60,696 bases of DNA. It comes from Bacteroidota bacterium (GTDB lineage: Bacteria; Bacteroidota; Ignavibacteria; Ignavibacteriales; Ignavibacteriaceae). The position numbers were made by a program, and so were the translations under genes. Under the pieces are notes generated by a model. It saw nothing but the letters and a program-made list of their open reading frames with translations, was not told where the DNA came from and did not search any database. The DNA is taken from NCBI GenBank assembly GCA_023475265.1, contig JAMCWE010000026.1, positions 1 to 60,696 on the forward strand, in the 5' to 3' direction. Of the stretch, positions 18,550-26,191 are shown piece by piece; positions within the stretch are counted from its first letter, which is position 1; each line of letters starts with the position of its first letter.

Positions 18550-18654
18550 ATGGAGAAAAAAAATTTACTTCACTACGTACTTATACTGATGTTTTTTATA
18601 AAAAAGTTTATTACATTCTTTACAAGATTTAAGGCAGTAAAAATTTACCGTTAA
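18550..18654 (+). CDS. Small hydrophobic ORF with a strong ribosome site
   Basis: A 34-codon ORF that starts with ATG nine bases after GGAGG (18536-18540). It encodes MEKKNLLHYVLILMFFIKKF followed by a basic tail, which looks like a signal peptide or a single membrane anchor with no mature domain. It may be a real micropeptide or the truncated start of a lost secreted gene; the second truncated secreted ORF 130 bases later favours the latter. Confidence 0.3.
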   Translation: MEKKNLLHYVLILMFFIKKFITFFTRFKAVKIYR

Positions 18655-18701
18655 TGCTGCCAAAACTTTTATAAGGGATGAGAGAGAGATGAAAAACTTC
18701 A

Positions 18702-18785
18702 TTAAGATAAATTACTGCATTACCGAAATCATTTCCTTCCCATATAAAGTTTAAACTGTTAAAAATATTTCGGGGAACGTTCGTG
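18702..18785 (+). promoter_or_regulatory. Leader copy 2 of a duplicated ~80-base leader
   Basis: This stretch shares with 17407-17486 the blocks TTA-GATAAA, CATTACCG, AATCATTTCCTTCC and TTCGGGGAAC in the same order, and also ends at a start codon (GTG 18783). The two are recognisably copies with small insertions. Confidence 0.5.
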
Positions 18786-18962
18786 AAAAATGCTTATTTA
18801 ATTTCAGTTGTATTCTGTTATATAATTAGTATTCAAGAGATATTCTCTCAATTCTATCCAATTGCAAAAGAAATAATTCATAATCCTTTAGGCGCTGAGT
18901 GCTTTTCTAAAACCGGCTTGAGTAAAGTGAAACTGCACTTAAATAGAATAAAAATTTACTAA
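18783..18962 (+). CDS. Truncated secreted ORF running into the 21-bp repeat array
   Basis: A 59-codon ORF starting GTG directly after a leader like that of the T9SS gene at 17484. It encodes a signal peptide of about 23 residues (ends IFSQ) and a short mature part. Its last ~16 codons are the first two-plus units of a 21-bp tandem repeat (18916 onward), and it stops in the third. It looks like a paralog of the 17484 gene start that lost its body when the repeat region formed or was inserted. It may be a non-functional remnant; it carries no sorting domain. Confidence 0.35.
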   Translation: MKNAYLISVVFCYIISIQEIFSQFYPIAKEIIHNPLGAECFSKTGLSKVKLHLNRIKIY

Positions 18963-19167
18963 CCCAAAGATGGTCTGTACTAAGCCTAAGAAAAATATGA
19001 CATGGCTTAAGAAAATCAGTACTTGGTTTGAGGAAAAATTTACTAGGTAAAAAAATTTTTGCACTAAGCTAAAGAAAGTTTGCACTTGATTAAAGAAAAA
19101 TTGGACTTAGCTTGAGAAAAAATGTACTAAGCAAAAGAATTTTTAAACTTAGCCAGAGTGACTTCGG
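18916..19167. repeat. Twelve-unit diverged 21-bp tandem repeat
   Basis: Counting in exact 21-base steps from 18916 gives twelve units with no indel. Most begin ACTAAGC or ACTTAGC/ACTTGG, continue T/AAAGAAAAA and end with TTTG[CT]; the consensus is approximately ACTTAGCTTAAGAAAAATTGT. The best units are 18979, 19063, 19084 and 19105. The A-rich tract recurs every 21 bases, two turns of B-DNA, so bent DNA is predicted. The array stops ~60 bases before the start of the next gene (19228). Stop codons occur in all frames, so it is not coding beyond 18962. Confidence 0.8.
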
Positions 19168-19227
19168 TATGCGTCATATTGACAGCCACAATTAAATAAA
19201 TAACTTCACTATATAATGGAGGTTCTA

Positions 19228-19959
19228 ATGTCTTCGCAAAAATCTTTTCAGTCAATTTTGGGTAAATTTTCAGATGGGTTAGATATTGTAAAGAAAGTAC
19301 CTTTATATAATCCGAACAAACCGGAATTAAAGGTAACAGCTCTTGAGGCTTTGAAAACTACCGGTGAGACCAAAAATTCTGCTGTTGTAAATGCAGAAAC
19401 CAAATTACATGAATTACGTAATAACCGGAGAGCTATGTCTTTTAAAATAAAAAATGCTGAAGATAATTGTATTGAAAACCGGATTAAATCAATAGCAAGT
19501 TATATTAAAGCTGAAAAAAGCGATAAGCATCCTGCTTATTTAAAGATCACATCTATAATCGATAAAATACATCCTCCTTATGAAAAGAAAACACCTCCGG
19601 CAGAAGGCGAAGAACAAAAAAAATCAATTTCGCAAAGTGAAAAAAGTTATCAATCTCTTGTTGGATTTGGCAATGATGTGAACACAATTATTACAAATCT
19701 GGGTACGGATTATAACCCATCCAACATTAATATCAGCGCTGGAAATTTCAAAGCAAAAGTTGATGAGCTTGCATCATTAAATTCGCAGATAGTTACGGCG
19801 GAAGAAAATTATTCCACAGCAGTAAAAGAACGCAGTGAAGTTTATAAAGGTGAAGCCGGGATTACTTCTATTATTTCATCCATCAAAGATTATCTTGCAA
19901 GCCTTGATGGCGGAAAGAAAAATCCCAGTTATGTTGCGTTTACTAATGCAGTGAAGTAG
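19228..19959 (+). CDS. Helical protein with an internal duplication, unknown function
   Basis: 243 residues. ATG 19228 is preferred over ATG 19216, because GGAGG at 19218-19222 then has correct spacing. There is no signal peptide or membrane segment. The protein consists of two related ~110-residue halves joined by a Pro/Lys/Glu-rich linker (about 112-130). Each half starts K-S-[FY]-Q-S, has a [LD]-YNP turn about 25 residues later, a long helical stretch, then I-x-SI-x-x-Y-[IL] and P-[AS]-Y near its end. I do not recognise the family. The gene follows directly after a 21-bp repeat array and precedes a small membrane protein, which may be a partner. Confidence 0.6.
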   Translation: MSSQKSFQSILGKFSDGLDIVKKVPLYNPNKPELKVTALEALKTTGETKNSAVVNAETKLHELRNNRRAMSFKIKNAEDNCIENRIKSIASYIKAEKSDKHPAYLKITSIIDKIHPPYEKKTPPAEGEEQKKSISQSEKSYQSLVGFGNDVNTIITNLGTDYNPSNINISAGNFKAKVDELASLNSQIVTAEENYSTAVKERSEVYKGEAGITSIISSIKDYLASLDGGKKNPSYVAFTNAVK

Positions 19960-19987
19960 GTATTATCGATGGCTAAACAAACATTAA

Positions 19988-20044
19988 CACCGCAATTCAT
20001 TGCGGTGAAAAGACGACACCCAAAATGAATAGCCGTTTCAACGG
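19988..20044. repeat. Two small hairpins, REP-like element
   Basis: CACCGCAAT (19988-19996) pairs with ATTGCGGTG (19999-20007), and a second small palindrome CCGTTTCAACGG lies at 20033-20044. Paired short hairpins of this type, with a TTC-like tip, resemble dispersed palindromic elements common in Bacteroidota genomes. It could also terminate the 19228 gene, although no T-run follows. Confidence 0.45.
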
Positions 20045-20095
20045 TTTAAATTGTCGACATTGCAAAAATCATAACATTAAATATAGGAGGACAAA

Positions 20096-20338
20096 ATGAG
20101 CAGCGAAGAAAATTCAAGTTCATATGAAAATGAAGAAAATAAAAAAATGCGGCACAGCCATACTGTAAATAAAGACTGCGGCATGATGGGCGGAGTTTAT
20201 GGAATGGCATTCATAGGAGCCGTAGTATATTTTATACAACATGCTGAATCATTTTGGATGGGTGTGCTTGGTTTCTTAAAAGCATTAGTTTGGCCTGCAC
20301 TGTTAATATACAAGCTGCTTGAGTTTTTGAAGATGTAG
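20096..20338 (+). CDS. Small membrane protein, unknown function
   Basis: 80 residues, with an ideal ribosome site (AGGAGG six bases before ATG). Residues 1-25 are acidic and serine-rich, followed by CGMMGG and one or two hydrophobic helices (about 34-50 and 54-76). It carries no export signal beyond these helices. I recognise no family. It lies 136 bases after the internally duplicated helical protein. Confidence 0.55.
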   Translation: MSSEENSSSYENEENKKMRHSHTVNKDCGMMGGVYGMAFIGAVVYFIQHAESFWMGVLGFLKALVWPALLIYKLLEFLKM

Positions 20339-20464
20339 ATATAAGAATGTTACTAAGGTTGGAAAAAAACATGTAGCTTTTATAAAAGAGCAAACCAATT
20401 AAATAATATCATTGAAAAGCCATATAAAAGTATGTATGTTTGTCAATAAAAAGAAGGATTAGCT

Positions 20465-20701
20465 TTGGCTAAGGCGGTCTTTGAATGGGATGAAAATAAG
20501 AATAAAATTAACAAGGAAAAACATAATGTTTCATTTGAGGCTGCTCAGTTAGCTTTTGTTGACCCTAAAAGAATTATAGCATTAGATGCAGGACATAGTA
20601 AAGTTGAAGAAAGATATTATTGTTTTGGCAGAGTTGATGAAGAAATTATGACAGTTAGATTTACTTTTAGAAAAAATAAAATAAGAATAATTGGAGCATG
20701 A
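20465..20701 (+). CDS. brnT: BrnT-type ribonuclease toxin, C-terminus cut by an in-frame TGA
   Basis: 78 residues, starting at TTG 20465 after AGAAGGA. FEWDENKNKINKEKHNVSFE, then DAGHSKVEERYYCFGRV and FTFRKNKIRIIGA are the BrnT family blocks (a small RelE-fold RNase toxin). Normally RIISAR is followed by a basic C-terminal tail. Here a TGA at 20699-20701 sits exactly where that Arg is expected, and the same frame continues for 16 codons (YWRKGKEIYEKENKIH) to a second TGA at 20750. That tail is the expected BrnT ending, so a CGA-to-TGA change is the simplest explanation. With the tail, brnT would overlap brnA by 26 bases. Whether the truncated form is active cannot be judged; the loss of the conserved Arg suggests it may be weakened. 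Confidence 0.85.
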   Translation: MAKAVFEWDENKNKINKEKHNVSFEAAQLAFVDPKRIIALDAGHSKVEERYYCFGRVDEEIMTVRFTFRKNKIRIIGA

Positions 20702-20726
20702 TATTGGAGAAAGGGCAAGGAAATTT

Positions 20727-20960
20727 ATGAAAAAGAAAATAAAATACACTGATGAGAAAATAGGGAAGGTGAAAGTAATTAAGGATTTTTTACCAAAACC
20801 AGATGAACTTATTTTTAAAGAAGAGAATGTAAAAGTTACATTGAATCTTAGTAAATCTAGTGTCGAATTCTTTAAGAAAATTGCACACAAACATGGTAAT
20901 CAATATCAAAAAGTAATTAGAAATTTACTTGATAAATATACATCTCATTATTCTGAATAA
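20727..20960 (+). CDS. brnA: BrnA-type antitoxin
   Basis: 77 residues from ATG 20727 (AAGG lies six bases upstream; an upstream TTG at 20691 in the same frame is less likely). The central FLPKPDELIFKEENVKVTLN and SKSSVEFFKKIAHKHGNQYQ blocks are typical of BrnA, whose C-terminal ribbon-helix-helix binds DNA and whose N-terminal region covers the BrnT toxin. BrnA usually represses its own operon. A short distance after its stop comes a strong hairpin, which closes a two-gene unit. Confidence 0.82.
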   Translation: MKKKIKYTDEKIGKVKVIKDFLPKPDELIFKEENVKVTLNLSKSSVEFFKKIAHKHGNQYQKVIRNLLDKYTSHYSE

Positions 20961-20970
20961 ATTAATTAAA

Positions 20971-21001
20971 GATACCCGGTCTCTCTAAGAAACCGGGTAT
21001 C
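20971..21001 (+). terminator. Hairpin after the brnTA operon
   Basis: GATACCCGGT (20971-20980) and ACCGGGTATC (20992-21001) form a perfect 10-bp stem eleven bases after the brnA stop. No strong T-run follows, so it may be a terminator or an mRNA-stabilising hairpin. Confidence 0.6.
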
Positions 21002-21047
21002 AAAGAAACATTAAATCCTCGCTTACTATTAAGACATTTGTCGCCTT

Positions 21048-21082
21048 AACCTTCGAGGTCTAAATCAGTGACCTAGAAGGTT
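21048..21082 (-). terminator. Hairpin after the M4 protease gene
   Basis: AACCTTCGAGGTC (21048-21060) pairs with GACCTAGAAGGTT (21070-21082), 12 of 13 positions, ten bases after the stop of the minus-strand protease gene. It is the likely end of that operon. Confidence 0.55.
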
Positions 21083-21092
21083 ACTGCTATCA

Positions 21093-24000
21093 CTATTTCA
21101 TCAATACCATCTTCTTCGTTTGAACAGTACTTCCAACTCTCAATTGGTAAAAATAAATTCCGCTTGGCAAGTTATTACCGTCGAACATTATTCTATAATC
21201 TCCAGCAGCTTGTTCTTTATTTACAAGAACCGCAATCTTTTTGCCAAGTATGTTATATACTTTCAAGCTAACAAAGCTGAAGCTTGATAACTGATAATTT
21301 ATGGCTGTAGTCGGATTGAATGGATTAGGATAATTCTGTTCAAGTGCAATTGACTGTGGAATTGTTTCGGGTTCGTTCTTAACATCTGTTATGCGGTTGC
21401 CTATAACAAACCAAACCGGAAATGTAGCATCTACTACATAAGAAGTTGATGTGCCGGTGCCCGTTATTAAATCACTTTGAAGCGTCATTTGCTGTAAGAC
21501 ATCGTGAAGAGCCGATGAAACAGTTTGCTTATCATGATATACAATTGTTTTATCATCACCGGAATATGATGGAAATCCCAACGCAGATGTTGAAGCAACG
21601 AGTGCAGATTTACCAGTATTGAAATCCGCAGCTAATACTTGATACGTATTATTATTTGTATTCCAGTAATCGAATGTAAATCTAGTCTGAGACGTTTTTG
21701 AAAATGATGGATCGCCAACGTCTATTCCTTTAGCTTGAGGCGGGAATACGCTTTCCATATCTCCGGTTTTTACATCAAGTATATTTATGTTCCAATAGCT
21801 TATCGTATCTCCGGTAGAGCTTTGAATCTGGTTGAAAGTATCGAACATAAGATACTGACCGGTAGGATCGAATGACATAGCATCGGCATAAAGCGCTGTC
21901 TTTGTATCCGCAACATCATACGATGGAGTTTTAATTTTGAATGCCTGGTTTGTATTGTTTACAAGATCAAAATAATAAATTGTTGTATCAATATACTTTG
22001 ATGTAAGTGCAAAGCTGCTCAACCCGGGACCAATTGCAACGCTCCACCAATAACTGTTCGTATCCAAAATAGTTTCTTGTGGATTATTTGGATCAGCATA
22101 AACAGCGCGCAACTCGTTGTTTTGATCTACAAAAAGAATTAATCCTGAAGTATCTGTAACTGCCGGTCTAGTTAGAACCTTTGTTTGTGATAATGCGGAA
22201 AAATCAGCACTAGATTGGACAACTGTCTTTGCCATATAGATTGAATTTGGATCGGTATTATAATCTGTATTTACTGCAAGGATCCAATCTTGTCCAACAA
22301 CTTGAGAAGGCGGTGGTGGTGGTGGTGGTGTGTTCTCATATACTCCGACATTATCCCAGGCTTTCTTAACAGCATTTAGTTCATTGCTTGTTGAACCGAA
22401 AAGATCTGTTGCCGCTTTCTCTGTTGCAATTCTAGCGTCAAGGAATTGAGATGAGTGGGTAAGATAAGTTGTTTCAGCTCTATACCATATTTTACCAGCG
22501 GAAGATCTGCCGATGTAAGAAGCTACAAAATAAAATGCATAATTAGGTATGCCGCTGTTTACGTGAACACCGCCGTTATCTTGAGTTGTATTTACATATT
22601 CAGTCATATTAGCAGGCTGCCAGCTAGGATCACCGGAGTTTCCACCGTTATGCGGATTGCTCATATCTCTTAATGCGCCGGAAGGAAATGTTGTTAAATC
22701 TTTAACTACCGTTGCACCAATTTGCCATGAAGTTGTATCAACCAATTTTCCGAATACGTCAGACATTGATTCATTCAATGCGCCTGATTGATCCTGGTAT
22801 TCAAGGTTAGAAGTATGTTGGGTTACTCCATGTGTCATTTCATGAGCCGCAACATCAAGCCCGCCTGCAAGCGGTTTGAAATATGTTCCGCCATCTCCGT
22901 AGCACATTACAGTGCCGGACCAGAAAGCATTCTCCATCGGCTGTCCATTCTCGGTAACATGAATTATCGAATAGATAGTCATACCTTTATCATCAATCGA
23001 ATTTCTATTTTGGATGGTGCGGTAATAATTATAAGTTGTAATAGCATTATAGTTTGCCGATATCGAAGTCGCATCGCTCCATTGATTATTTGTCGAAGTT
23101 ACATAATAATATTGTGCGCTGCTGGATAGATCAGTGTTTCGCAAATCGAGGCATTCAATTGCGCCAACCGGATTGCCAGGTATTTGAGATTGTGAAGAAT
23201 TGAACATTGGCTGCGAAGCGTCTATCATATAATAACCTGAGCCAACCTGGTACGTTCCGAATGTTCTGTTAACCCCATTAAGATCAACGCCGCTGCCGGT
23301 TGTCGCACCATCAAAACAAACATTATTATAGAAATCTAAAATTGAACCATTCTGCGCATCGATAAAATAATACCAGTCCTGCGAAAGTCCTGAACGAACT
23401 TCTGCAAACCAGGCTAAGTGAGGAATTTGCTGCTTATCGTACCAAATAATTTTTCTCGCTGATGGTCCATGATATTTAAGCAAATCCTGAATTTGATTTG
23501 AAAATCCGCTTATCGTCATCCTGCTTTTCAATTCATTTACAGCAATTGAAATAGCATCAGACGAACTTTTTTTTCCGCTGATATCCTGAATTGAAAGAGG
23601 TGTAGGTGCAAATCTACCTGTTAATGATGAAATATTTCCATGATTATCAAAATGTACATAAACTTCCTTTCCCCAAACTTCCAAACCTTTATAAACTTGT
23701 TCATAACGAATATGCGTCATTCCAAGTGCATCTTTTTTTGTGCTCTCTAATTTAAATTCATTTGCAGGATCGGAAATTTTTAGCAGGTCTTTATTAGATA
23801 CCATAAAGTTCATTGCTAATGTGGAAGCGCTTCCGGTTGACTGGATTGTTTTACCTTTTTGAACAACTGGAGCTTGAACATCAATCAATCTTGGTGTTCC
23901 ATATTTGTTATCTAGAATAACTTTTTTAATATCATTGGAATTTAAAAATGCTGGGGAGGGAAGAGTAATCATTCCGTTTGTTTTAGTAGATACAGCCGCT

Positions 24001-24236
24001 GTTAATGTTTTGTTTGCTGTATAAAATTTTGTCGTTGAGGGATTCAATCCCAGTTTATTCATAAAACTTTTCAGTCTTGCTGAAATGTTTGAATAGTTTT
24101 TACTTGAAGAAACAAGAGATTGATTAGCTGCAGGAAGATTAGTTTTCTTAATCTTTTTGCTGTTCTGTTGTGCAGCAAAAGAATTTAAGAAAATAAAAGT
24201 TGATAGTATAAAGATAAAGTATCTTACCATTTTCAT
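21093..24236 (-). CDS. Secreted thermolysin-like M4 metalloprotease with beta-propeller and T9SS tail
   Basis: 1047 residues. ATG 24236 is chosen because AAGGAG lies seven bases upstream; the TTG at 24242 is too close. The order is: signal peptide (ends SFAAQ); FTP and PepSY inhibitory propeptide (about 90-250); peptidase M4 domain with zinc motif AAHEMTHGVTQH near residue 466 and the third ligand in ALNESMSDVFGK about 20-25 residues later; a run of seven prolines near 640; a TolB/WD-like propeller segment (about 650-960); and a T9SS C-terminal domain (YPNPFNPTTAINYQL to KKMVLMK). The enzyme should be secreted as a zymogen, mature outside and stay at or leave the surface. It follows a lipoprotein gene with a 14-base gap. 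Confidence 0.94.
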   Translation of the reverse strand: MKMVRYFIFILSTFIFLNSFAAQQNSKKIKKTNLPAANQSLVSSSKNYSNISARLKSFMNKLGLNPSTTKFYTANKTLTAAVSTKTNGMITLPSPAFLNSNDIKKVILDNKYGTPRLIDVQAPVVQKGKTIQSTGSASTLAMNFMVSNKDLLKISDPANEFKLESTKKDALGMTHIRYEQVYKGLEVWGKEVYVHFDNHGNISSLTGRFAPTPLSIQDISGKKSSSDAISIAVNELKSRMTISGFSNQIQDLLKYHGPSARKIIWYDKQQIPHLAWFAEVRSGLSQDWYYFIDAQNGSILDFYNNVCFDGATTGSGVDLNGVNRTFGTYQVGSGYYMIDASQPMFNSSQSQIPGNPVGAIECLDLRNTDLSSSAQYYYVTSTNNQWSDATSISANYNAITTYNYYRTIQNRNSIDDKGMTIYSIIHVTENGQPMENAFWSGTVMCYGDGGTYFKPLAGGLDVAAHEMTHGVTQHTSNLEYQDQSGALNESMSDVFGKLVDTTSWQIGATVVKDLTTFPSGALRDMSNPHNGGNSGDPSWQPANMTEYVNTTQDNGGVHVNSGIPNYAFYFVASYIGRSSAGKIWYRAETTYLTHSSQFLDARIATEKAATDLFGSTSNELNAVKKAWDNVGVYENTPPPPPPPSQVVGQDWILAVNTDYNTDPNSIYMAKTVVQSSADFSALSQTKVLTRPAVTDTSGLILFVDQNNELRAVYADPNNPQETILDTNSYWWSVAIGPGLSSFALTSKYIDTTIYYFDLVNNTNQAFKIKTPSYDVADTKTALYADAMSFDPTGQYLMFDTFNQIQSSTGDTISYWNINILDVKTGDMESVFPPQAKGIDVGDPSFSKTSQTRFTFDYWNTNNNTYQVLAADFNTGKSALVASTSALGFPSYSGDDKTIVYHDKQTVSSALHDVLQQMTLQSDLITGTGTSTSYVVDATFPVWFVIGNRITDVKNEPETIPQSIALEQNYPNPFNPTTAINYQLSSFSFVSLKVYNILGKKIAVLVNKEQAAGDYRIMFDGNNLPSGIYFYQLRVGSTVQTKKMVLMK

Positions 24237-24250
24237 ATTCAAACTCCTTA

Positions 24251-24691
24251 TTATTTTTTAATTCCTTTGATTTCAGTGATTAGATCTTTCAGTATATCCG
24301 GCATGTTTGCAGGAAGATCAGACTCATTAAAAGTTATTTGATTAAATTGAATATCTTTCATCAAGACTAAGTGGGTAGTATAATTGCCCGCAAATTTATT
24401 ATTGTAAGAAAAGAGTTCAGGATTTTTCATAAGCTCGGAAATTTTTTTCAGCTTATCGCTTGATATGGTTATGCTGTCAGTTGTTTGTCTTAAGGAATTA
24501 AGATTCCTTTTCCAAAATTTTGCCCAACCTTCACACGAAATAGTTATTCCGGATTCAACTCCGGTAAAACCGCCGCCGGAATAATAATCTATCCGGTAAT
24601 TATTATTTGTCGTGCATGAATCGGAAGATGAACAAGACATAAAAGGTAAAAACAGAATAAATAGCATTGCTGATTTAAAATATTTTAACAT
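24251..24691 (-). CDS. Lipoprotein of unknown function, co-transcribed with the M4 protease
   Basis: 146 residues. The N-terminus has a signal peptide with lipobox FMSC near residue 20, followed by CSSSDSC. The mature part is Ser/Thr-rich with ISCEGWAKFWKRNL and a Leu/Ile-rich C-terminal helix. No family recognised. The M4 gene starts only 14 bases after its stop and uses a ribosome site in that gap, so the two are translated from one message. A chaperone or inhibitor role for the protease is an attractive guess without sequence proof. Confidence 0.7.
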   Translation of the reverse strand: MLKYFKSAMLFILFLPFMSCSSSDSCTTNNNYRIDYYSGGGFTGVESGITISCEGWAKFWKRNLNSLRQTTDSITISSDKLKKISELMKNPELFSYNNKFAGNYTTHLVLMKDIQFNQITFNESDLPANMPDILKDLITEIKGIKK

Positions 24692-24902
24692 ACCTGCCCT
24701 TTGAAAATTTTAATTGATTATTTTCGAAATGATCGGTTTAATTATAAGAAAAATACACAATCGCGACAAGTATTAATTTCTACATGTGTGATTTTAAATC
24801 AATAATAGATTAGAATTAAAATAATATCGGCAAGAAAAAATGGTATGGGAAAGATGAATTAAATTAATATAACGAAACAACTCTGGCTTGAATATATTTT
24901 AT

Positions 24903-26153
24903 CTAAATCCCCGTCAGATAATTTTCAATTTGTTTTAGCTCTTGCATGGCGCCAATTTTTGAATAATAATGTTTTGCATTATTAAAGTAATTTCGGCTTT
25001 CTCCTTTTTTATTCATGTGTGAATATAAAACACCTAGCTCAATTTCTGTTTCAGCTTTGTTCAATTCATTTTTTAATTCTTTATTTATGCGAAGGCTTGT
25101 GTGGAGATAATTTTCGGCAAGTGAATACTTCTTAGACCCTCTTTGAATGATTCCTTTAATTTTATAAATGTCTGCAATGGATAATCTATCATTTGTTTTG
25201 TGACAAACTTCCAAAGCCTTGTCGGCAAATGCTTCACCAAGATTATATTCCTTTTGAACGGCATAAATAAAGGCTTTGCTTAGGTAGGAGAATCCTAAAG
25301 TTTGTAAATCGCCATTCTTCATTGAAAGCTTTATGCTGCTGTTAAATTCTCGAAGTGCTAAATTGTATTTATTAGACTTGCTATACAGCATTCCGATGTT
25401 GTGCCTAATTTCAGCAACTCGTCTTGCATCTTTAATAGGATTAAAATTATTAAGCGCATTTTTATAGTTCTTAAGCGCTGATTCAAAGTTTCCTTGTATT
25501 GTGTTTATGATGCCAAGGTTAATTTCAATTTTCCCTTTTAAGTTAGCTTCAAATTTTTTCTTTAAAAGTAATAATGCTTTTTCAAAGTGTACTTTTGATT
25601 TATCTAAGTTTCCGGTTTCCCCGTAAATTGTTCCTAAAAGGTTTTCACAATTTATTAAACCTTTAATATTGTTTAATCGTTTAAAAATTAAATTAGCTTC
25701 TTTAATATAATTGAAACTTATTCCCCAAAGCGCCTGCTTGCTGAAAATTTCGCCTAATGCTAATAAAGACTCTGCAGATATTTTATCTAAATTTTTATTT
25801 CCTTTTGATAAGCCAATAATTTTTTCGTAAATATAAACTGCGGAGGAGAATTCAGTCGTGGTTATAGAAAATCTTCCAAGTTGTGAAAGTAATTCTAAGA
25901 ATTTCCCGGATGGTAAATTATTCTCGGCAAATGTAATTATTAGATCGATCTGGGAAGTGATTTTAAAATAATTATTTATTTCAATTTTTATCTGTTCCTT
26001 ATCGGAAACCGATTCTCCTAAATTTTTTTCTCCTAAGGTTCTTTTTGTTAAAAATTTTAGTCTAAATTCTTCAACAATTGTTTTATTAAAGAATTTGTAT
26101 AATATATTTTCAAGAAGTTTTTCTCTATTCTCGCCAAAAATTTTCAATTTCAT
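24903..26153 (-). CDS. Cytoplasmic TPR protein
   Basis: 416 residues without signal peptide or membrane helix. From about residue 85 on it consists of tetratricopeptide repeats of the TPR_12/LGN spacing (~40 residues): blocks such as LGEIFSKQALWGISFNYIKE, LGTIYGETGNLDKSKVHFEK and IGMLYSKSNKYNLALREFNS are clear, about eight repeats in total. The N-terminal ~80 residues are non-repetitive. In Bacteroidota, related TPR arrays often precede a regulator or adenylate cyclase domain, but this one ends with the repeats. It follows a lipoprotein gene by 38 bases, so they probably share a promoter. It is likely a scaffold; its partners are unknown. Confidence 0.82.
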   Translation of the reverse strand: MKLKIFGENREKLLENILYKFFNKTIVEEFRLKFLTKRTLGEKNLGESVSDKEQIKIEINNYFKITSQIDLIITFAENNLPSGKFLELLSQLGRFSITTTEFSSAVYIYEKIIGLSKGNKNLDKISAESLLALGEIFSKQALWGISFNYIKEANLIFKRLNNIKGLINCENLLGTIYGETGNLDKSKVHFEKALLLLKKKFEANLKGKIEINLGIINTIQGNFESALKNYKNALNNFNPIKDARRVAEIRHNIGMLYSKSNKYNLALREFNSSIKLSMKNGDLQTLGFSYLSKAFIYAVQKEYNLGEAFADKALEVCHKTNDRLSIADIYKIKGIIQRGSKKYSLAENYLHTSLRINKELKNELNKAETEIELGVLYSHMNKKGESRNYFNNAKHYYSKIGAMQELKQIENYLTGI

Positions 26154-26191
26154 CCCATTAAATTATTTTTAATATTTTATAAGAATAAAAA

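Noticed and set aside
20699-20701. TGA in brnT as selenocysteine or Gly/Trp recoding
   Set aside because: The family has Arg at this place, no selenocysteine hairpin is visible, and other genes here end with TGA; a point mutation is simpler.
22311-22331. (GGT)n run in the M4 gene as a phase-variation tract
   Set aside because: The unit is a trinucleotide, so slippage would only change the number of prolines and not the frame.
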